Shown in pieces: positions 16,092-19,785 of a DNA stretch of 19,785 nt. Both the position numbers and the translations under genes were made by a program. The notes under the pieces were generated by a model that ran no database searches, was not told where the DNA came from, and was given only the letters and a program-made list of their open reading frames with translations. This DNA comes from JBDTMC01 sp039934475. Its GTDB lineage: Bacteria > Acidobacteriota > Terriglobia > Bryobacterales > Bryobacteraceae. Each line of letters opens with the position of its first letter. Positions within the stretch are counted from its first letter, which is position 1. The stretch is from assembly GCA_039934475.1 (NCBI GenBank), contig JBDTMC010000094.1:1-19785 (forward strand), read 5' to 3'.

Positions 16092-16120
16092 ATTATAAGG
16101 AACCTTAACTAACTATGCAA
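16092..16120 (-). promoter_or_regulatory. Sigma70-type promoter for the Gfo/Idh-receptor operon
   Basis: Read on the minus strand, TTGCAT (16120-16115) and a perfect TATAAT (16097-16092) are 17 bases apart. The predicted transcript starts near 16085, giving an untranslated leader of about 58 bases with the ribosome site at its end. The -35 matches the consensus only in TTG, so the prediction rests mainly on the -10 and the spacing. Confidence 0.5.
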
Positions 16121-16124
16121 GGGG

Positions 16125-16130
16125 TATACT
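16125..16130 (+). promoter_or_regulatory. -10-like element placing transcription start at the DUF1080 start codon
   Basis: TATACT ends six bases before the ATG at 16137, so transcription would begin at the A of ATG. That predicts a leaderless message. An AGGGG at 16120-16124 is too far from the ATG for an ordinary ribosome site, and no clear -35 was found. Confidence 0.4.
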
Positions 16131-16136
16131 CTCAAA

Positions 16137-16766
16137 ATGATTCAGCGAATCGGAGCGAGCCTCATTCTGTTGACCCTGCCTCTGGGATTGCCGGCCGCGG
16201 ATTCCAAAGGCTTCGTCTCTCTCATGCCGGTCAAGGACATTGCTGAGCACTGGATTGCCGAAGTTGCGCCAGCAGCTATCTGGAGTGTGAAGGGCGGAGA
16301 GATCGCCTGTAAAGGCCAGCCCAACGGTTTTCTTCGAAGCAAGAAAAACTACAAGAACTTCGTCTTCCGGGCCGAGTGGCGGTTCAAAAAAGAGGGGTGG
16401 GTTCCGAAACCGGAGGATGAAGGCTGGCCGAACGCCGGCTTCTTCATCAACGCCGCGGAGGTCGTCGACGGCTGGCCCAAGTCGCAGGAAGTTCAGGGAC
16501 ACTTTGGTGAAGCGGGCAGTCTGTTCGGCGTGCGCGGCGGAGACGTGAAGGGCGCGCGGCGTGGGCCAATTGTGAAGGACCGGATTCCCTTCGGCGACTG
16601 GGACAAATACGAAGTGACCAGCGATCACGGTCACATCACTGTCATCCTCAACGGGAAGAAAGTGAATGAGGGCCACGATCCCATTCCCGCGCAGGGTTCG
16701 GTGTGCCTGCAGTCGGAGGGTTGGGAAGTCCACTATCGCAACGTTTCGATCAAGGAGCTGCCATGA
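16137..16766 (+). CDS. Secreted 3-keto-disaccharide hydrolase family protein (DUF1080)
   Basis: A 209-residue protein with a Sec signal peptide (residues 1-21, ending GLPAAD). The remainder is a single concanavalin-like beta-sandwich of the DUF1080/3-keto-disaccharide hydrolase family. Its features are FVSLMPVKDIAEHW after the signal, KNYKNFVFRAEWRF (70-83), PNAGFFIN (98-105), the SQEVQGHFGE segment (116-125), GDWDKYEVTSDHGHITVILNG (153-173) and the closing RNVSIKEL. Members cleave glycosidic bonds once the sugar has been oxidised to a 3-keto form. Its stop overlaps the start of the next gene (ATGA), and it is divergent from an exported Gfo/Idh oxidoreductase, which fits that chemistry. The precise activity, hydrolase or lyase, and the sugar are not determined by sequence. 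Confidence 0.88.
   Translation: MIQRIGASLILLTLPLGLPAADSKGFVSLMPVKDIAEHWIAEVAPAAIWSVKGGEIACKGQPNGFLRSKKNYKNFVFRAEWRFKKEGWVPKPEDEGWPNAGFFINAAEVVDGWPKSQEVQGHFGEAGSLFGVRGGDVKGARRGPIVKDRIPFGDWDKYEVTSDHGHITVILNGKKVNEGHDPIPAQGSVCLQSEGWEVHYRNVSIKELP
16752..16757 (+). promoter_or_regulatory. Ribosome binding site deciding the start of the TIM-barrel gene
   Basis: AAGGAG lies five bases before the ATG at 16763, within the last codons of the DUF1080 gene. It selects this start over the longer frame beginning at 16703, and the protein then starts with a Tat signal. Confidence 0.75.
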
Positions 16767-17677
16767 GCGTCGATGTCACACGCCGTTCCGTTCTGCGTCT
16801 GGCGGGCCTGGCCGCCGCCGGCGGGATGCTGGCCGCAGAGGCGAAGGCCACCAAATTCCAGATCGGCTGCATGACCCTGCCCTACTCAGATGTGCCGCTG
16901 GAACGCGCCCTCACAGGGATCGCCGGCGCCGGGTATCGCTATGTGGCCTGGGGCACCACCCATCCAGACGCCGCGGGCCGAAAAGTGCAAATCGTGGATG
17001 CAGCGGCGCCCCCCAAAGCAGCGGCTGAGCTCGCGGCGCGCTGTCGCGGCATGGGCCTGGAACCGGTCATGATGTTCTCGCAGATCTATGTGGCGGCTCC
17101 GGACTCAGTCAAGGTACATACCCAGCGCATCCGGCAGGCCGCGGCAGCGCGCATGCCGTTCGTCCTCACGTTTGGTCATATCGAAAAGGGCGGACTGGAG
17201 GAGTGGGTTCGCAACTTGAGGGAACTCGGTCCCATTGCCCGGTCTGAGAAAGTGACAATCGTCATCAAGCAGCATGGCGGAAACACGGCGACGGGCAAGG
17301 ATTGTGCCGCCATCGTCGAAGCCGTCGGCGATGAAGGAGTGAAGATGTTTTACGACGCCGGCAATGTGCTCGATTACAATAATGACGATCCGATACCCGA
17401 TATCAAAACGTGCTGGCAGCACGTGCGCGGATTTTGTATCAAAGACCACCGGAATACGCCTAAGGACGAGGACTGTGGGATCGGGTTTGGTGAGATTGAT
17501 CACTACAAACTGCTGATGCCGTTGCTGCAGACGGGGCTGAGCATACCGCTGGTCTGCGAAAACATCTTCGAGCCGTTACTGCCCCGGCCGAAGGATGCAG
17601 CCGGAATTGACGCCTTGGCGCGGCGCTCGCGGGAATATCTTGAAACCCTCATCGGCGGTTTAACCAGAGGCATTTAA
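16763..17677 (+). CDS. Tat-exported sugar isomerase/epimerase-like TIM-barrel protein
   Basis: A 304-residue protein of the xylose-isomerase-like TIM-barrel superfamily. The start overlaps the upstream stop by ATGA and has a perfect AAGGAG site. The N-terminus VTRRSVLRLAGLAAAGG is a twin-arginine signal, so it works outside the cytoplasm, where sugar phosphates are not expected; a neutral-sugar epimerase or lyase is more likely than a sugar-phosphate isomerase. Candidate metal ligands are His171 in IKQHGG, Asp198 in YDAGN, His229 in IKDH and Glu266 in CEN. The place where related enzymes usually carry the first Glu ligand seems to be Lys169. Together with DUF1080 and the divergent Gfo/Idh it may complete a 3-keto-glycoside route, as TIM barrels related to YcjR do. 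That role is inference. Confidence 0.85.
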   Translation: MSVDVTRRSVLRLAGLAAAGGMLAAEAKATKFQIGCMTLPYSDVPLERALTGIAGAGYRYVAWGTTHPDAAGRKVQIVDAAAPPKAAAELAARCRGMGLEPVMMFSQIYVAAPDSVKVHTQRIRQAAAARMPFVLTFGHIEKGGLEEWVRNLRELGPIARSEKVTIVIKQHGGNTATGKDCAAIVEAVGDEGVKMFYDAGNVLDYNNDDPIPDIKTCWQHVRGFCIKDHRNTPKDEDCGIGFGEIDHYKLLMPLLQTGLSIPLVCENIFEPLLPRPKDAAGIDALARRSREYLETLIGGLTRGI

Positions 17678-17937
17678 TTAAATGGGAATAGAATTTCCCA
17701 GGTGTTTGTAATATAAAACGGTAACGAGGCTCCTCGATTAATACCATAATTGCTCAAAACCTGCTAGAGTTACTGCAAAGGAAGTCCACTGGCTCGGCCA
17801 TTCCGGCAGCGGAAGCTGGTTTTAAGACGGTGGCTTGCCGCCGCTGACTTCACTCGAAGTATCCTCCGTACAACTCGTGATCGTATGTTCAACAGGGCTG
17901 CACAGCGTGTGGTGCCTGAAGAAAGTACCCGTACAAT
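17678..17937. other. Intergenic region before kaiC with several short inverted repeats
   Basis: No gene is supported in these 260 bp. The first part is AT-rich and includes TATAAA at 17712-17717 with no strong -35. Dyads are CGAGG-ct-CCTCG (17725-17736), TTCCG-gcag-CGGAA (17801-17814) and CGGTGGC-tt-GCCGCCG (17828-17843, one G-T pair). An in-frame TGA at 17917 rules out an upstream extension of kaiC. No good ribosome site is seen directly before the kaiC ATG. Confidence 0.5.
17683..17700. terminator. Small inverted repeat after the TIM-barrel gene
   Basis: TGGGAA-tagaat-TTCCCA is a perfect 6-bp dyad starting five bases after the TIM-barrel stop. It has no T-tract and a weak stem, so it may instead be an operator for kaiC. 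The terminator role is tentative. Confidence 0.3.
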
Positions 17938-19659
17938 ATGCAATCGGTCCCGTCTGTTTCGCCAAAAGCGTGCACTGGAATTTTGGGTTTCGATGAGATG
18001 ACAAACGGCGGCCTGCCGGCCGGCCGCAGCACCTTGCTCATCGGCGGAGCGGGGTCAGGGAAGACCATTTTTTCGCTCGGATTCCTCGTGCATGGCGCGC
18101 AGCATTGCAATGAGCCCGGAATCTTTGTCGCATTTGAGGAGTCTTCCGCTCGAATTATTTCGAATGCAGCAACTTTCGATTGGAAGCTGGCAGAATTACA
18201 GCGTAAGAAATTGTTCTTCTTGGACGGCGAACCCGATTTCGACCTGCTCCAGTCCGGAAACTTCGATTTGACCGGCATGCTCGCTATTTTGGGTGCCAAA
18301 GTCAAAGAGATGGGTGCCCGGCGCATTGTGTTTGACGCTCTGGACATCATCTTGGCGCTGCTGCCCGATGTGGCTGCCCAGCGGAGAGAAGTATACCGGC
18401 TGCACCACTGGCTGCTTGAGAATAAGCTTACCGGCTTGATTACCTCGAAATCCAGTGGACATGATTCGGATTTCCCCGCCGACCAGCCTTTCGGCTTTAT
18501 GCAATTCATGGTCGATTGCGCGGTGATTCTTAATCATCGGGTAATTCTCGGCGTATCCCAGCGAAATTTGCGAGTGCAAAAGTATCGAGGCTCTAATTTT
18601 GACGAGAATGAATCACCGTTCGTCATCGGGAGTAACGGGTTCGATGTGGCTATCGCGCGCATGTTGGACCGCCGCGACTCCCCGGTGACCAGTGCCCGGG
18701 TTACCACTGGAGTGAAGCGCCTCGATACCATGCTCGGCGGCGGCTACTACCGCGGCGCCAGCGTCCTGATCACGGGCTTCCCAGGAACGGCCAAGACCAC
18801 TCTCAGCGGCGCGTTTGCTGAAGCCGCCTGCCGCCGTGGCGAACGCACCATGTTCGTCAGCTTTGATTCCGATGGAACCGAGGTGATTCGTAACCTCACG
18901 TCTGTTGGAATCGGCCTCGCCCGATATGTGAAGAACGGCTGCTTGAGTATGGTCTCAGCCCGCACCATCACCGGCAGTGCTGAGACCCTCTTCGTGCGCA
19001 TCAAGACTCTCGCCACGGAACACAAAGCGACTTGCCTCGTCATCGATCCGGTATCCACTTTGGCGAAAGCCGGGAATGAACTCACCGCCCACGGCGTGGC
19101 GGAACGGCTAATCGATTGGACCAAGGCAGATGGCATCACCTTGGTGTGCACCAGTCTGCTTGACGAAATGTCCAATCAATTCACCGGCGGCAAACCGTTA
19201 CAGATATCTACCCTCGCGGACACCTGGATCCATCTCAACTATCTGATGCAAGCCGGTGAGCGCAACCGCGGCATCTCCATCGTCAAGTCGCGCGGTACGG
19301 CCCATTCGAATCAGGTCCGTGAACTCATCCTCAGCGACAGCGGCGTTACGCTTGCCGACATCTACACGGCGGGTGGCGAGGTGTTGATGGGCACTCTTCG
19401 TTGGGAGAAGGAGGGAGCTGAGCGCGTGGCAAACGAGGTCGCCGAAGTCGCCGAGAAGCTGAAACGCGTCAGCCTCGACGCCGAGGAGGCGGTACTCCAG
19501 GTGCGTGCAAAGTCTCTGCAAACGGAACTGGCGGCGAAGCAGGTCGAGAAGACATTATTAGCGCGTACAACGGAATCTCGCACCGGGGAACTGTCCCGGC
19601 GCCATAACCGGATGCGGGAGTTGCGTGGCGCCGATCCGACGCCGCCGAAACGTAAATGA
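17938..19659 (+). CDS. kaiC: KaiC-family double-domain ATPase/autokinase
   Basis: A 573-residue cytoplasmic protein with two RecA-like KaiC domains. Domain I (about 10-245) begins TGILGFDEMTNGGLPAGRS and has Walker A GGAGSGKT (36-43), the Glu-Glu pair at 67-68 (FVAFEES) and a Walker B Asp133 (RIVFDALD). Domain II (about 253-480) has the modified Walker A GFPGTAKTT (280-288) and Walker B Asp370 (LVIDPVS), but FDSD at 309-312 where KaiC normally has Glu-Glu. Ser424-Thr425 within QISTLADTW align with the Ser431-Thr432 phosphosites of Synechococcus KaiC. Residues about 488-573 form a charged, helical, probably coiled-coil tail. An upstream in-frame stop fixes the ATG at 17938. kaiB begins seven bases after the stop; no kaiA is seen. 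A role in timing or stress signalling is known for the family; whether this one oscillates is unknown. Confidence 0.93.
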   Translation: MQSVPSVSPKACTGILGFDEMTNGGLPAGRSTLLIGGAGSGKTIFSLGFLVHGAQHCNEPGIFVAFEESSARIISNAATFDWKLAELQRKKLFFLDGEPDFDLLQSGNFDLTGMLAILGAKVKEMGARRIVFDALDIILALLPDVAAQRREVYRLHHWLLENKLTGLITSKSSGHDSDFPADQPFGFMQFMVDCAVILNHRVILGVSQRNLRVQKYRGSNFDENESPFVIGSNGFDVAIARMLDRRDSPVTSARVTTGVKRLDTMLGGGYYRGASVLITGFPGTAKTTLSGAFAEAACRRGERTMFVSFDSDGTEVIRNLTSVGIGLARYVKNGCLSMVSARTITGSAETLFVRIKTLATEHKATCLVIDPVSTLAKAGNELTAHGVAERLIDWTKADGITLVCTSLLDEMSNQFTGGKPLQISTLADTWIHLNYLMQAGERNRGISIVKSRGTAHSNQVRELILSDSGVTLADIYTAGGEVLMGTLRWEKEGAERVANEVAEVAEKLKRVSLDAEEAVLQVRAKSLQTELAAKQVEKTLLARTTESRTGELSRRHNRMRELRGADPTPPKRK

Positions 19660-19666
19660 GCCGACC

Positions 19667-19785
19667 ATGAACGCACATCCCATGTTCAGGTTCCGGCTCT
19701 ACGTTGCTGACGATACGCGAAACTCAGCACAGGCTAAGGCAAACCTCACTGCTCTTTGCGCCACGTATTTACCGGGCCAATATGA
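19667..19785 (+). CDS. kaiB: KaiB-family protein (partial, C-terminus outside window)
   Basis: The final 119 bases encode 39 codons plus two bases from an ATG at 19667, seven bases after the kaiC stop. The visible residues match the first strand and helix of KaiB: FRFRLYVADDTRNSAQAKAN, then LTALCATYLPGQY, the position where KaiB has LYVAGNTPNSxxAxxNL and a Leu-Pro-Gly turn. KaiB is a thioredoxin-like, fold-switching protein that binds the first domain of KaiC. The rest, including any signalling gene further downstream, is outside the window. The start is supported by position and by homology rather than by a strong ribosome site. Confidence 0.85.
   Translation, partial: MNAHPMFRFRLYVADDTRNSAQAKANLTALCATYLPGQY

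Noticed and set aside
16113..16733. 206-codon minus-strand frame opposite the DUF1080 gene
   Set aside because: It is antisense to a well-supported family member, covers the promoter region and shows no family motif.
16703..16762. Upstream start for the TIM-barrel gene
   Set aside because: It lies in the DUF1080 coding region; the ATG at 16763 has a perfect ribosome site, an ATGA overlap and a Tat signal directly after it.
17932..17937. TACAAT directly before the kaiC ATG as a leaderless -10 element
   Set aside because: It touches the start codon, so transcription would begin inside the gene. The spacing does not allow the chosen start.
1..19785. CRISPR arrays, tRNA or rRNA genes, insertion sequences, attachment sites
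   Set aside because: No regularly spaced direct repeats, cloverleaf-like sequence, transposase or integrase motifs were seen on reading both strands; a dedicated scan was not possible.

Overview
The window reads as a chromosomal segment of a GC-rich, Gram-negative soil or sediment bacterium, most likely an Acidobacteriota of the Bryobacterales/Solibacterales type. This is inferred from content: two very large Oar-like TonB-dependent receptors with an N-terminal carboxypeptidase-regulatory domain, secreted TPR proteins, DUF1080 and Gfo/Idh proteins with export signals, and a bacillithiol-pathway deacetylase. No rRNA, tRNA, CRISPR array, transposase or phage gene was seen. Twelve genes are supported; the first and last are cut by the window edges.

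Layout. (A) 1-4385, minus strand: an Oar-like receptor followed 26 bp later by a partial, Tat-exported, probably beta-propeller protein. (B) 4566-6930, minus strand: a tight three-gene operon of PfkB-type sugar kinase, rhomboid protease and BshB1-type deacetylase, closed by a strong hairpin at 4530-4549. (C) 6999-9789: two secreted TPR proteins on opposite strands whose 3' ends overlap by 29 bp. (D) 8308-16027, minus strand: Tat-exported Gfo/Idh oxidoreductase, Oar-like receptor, GH123/DUF4091-like glycosidase and TPR protein, with gaps of 50 bp, 6 bp and a 4-bp overlap. (E) 16137-17677, plus strand, divergent from D: DUF1080 (3-keto-disaccharide hydrolase family) protein and a Tat-exported sugar isomerase/epimerase-like TIM barrel, coupled by ATGA. 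(F) 17938-19785, plus strand: a double-domain KaiC ATPase followed by the start of kaiB.

How they may work together. Blocks D and E look like one divergently transcribed glycan-utilisation locus: outer-membrane uptake (TonB-dependent receptor), glycosidase, and three exported enzymes of the types used to break glycosidic bonds through a 3-keto-sugar intermediate (Gfo/Idh oxidation, DUF1080 cleavage, TIM-barrel epimerase/lyase). Block F is a KaiB-KaiC pair with no kaiA beside it. Its KaiC keeps the Ser-Thr phosphosite of the second domain but has Asp-Ser in place of that domain's Glu-Glu pair, and carries a long helical tail. Blocks D/E and F are the two parts most worth following up. All family assignments come from reading motifs by eye; no database search was run.
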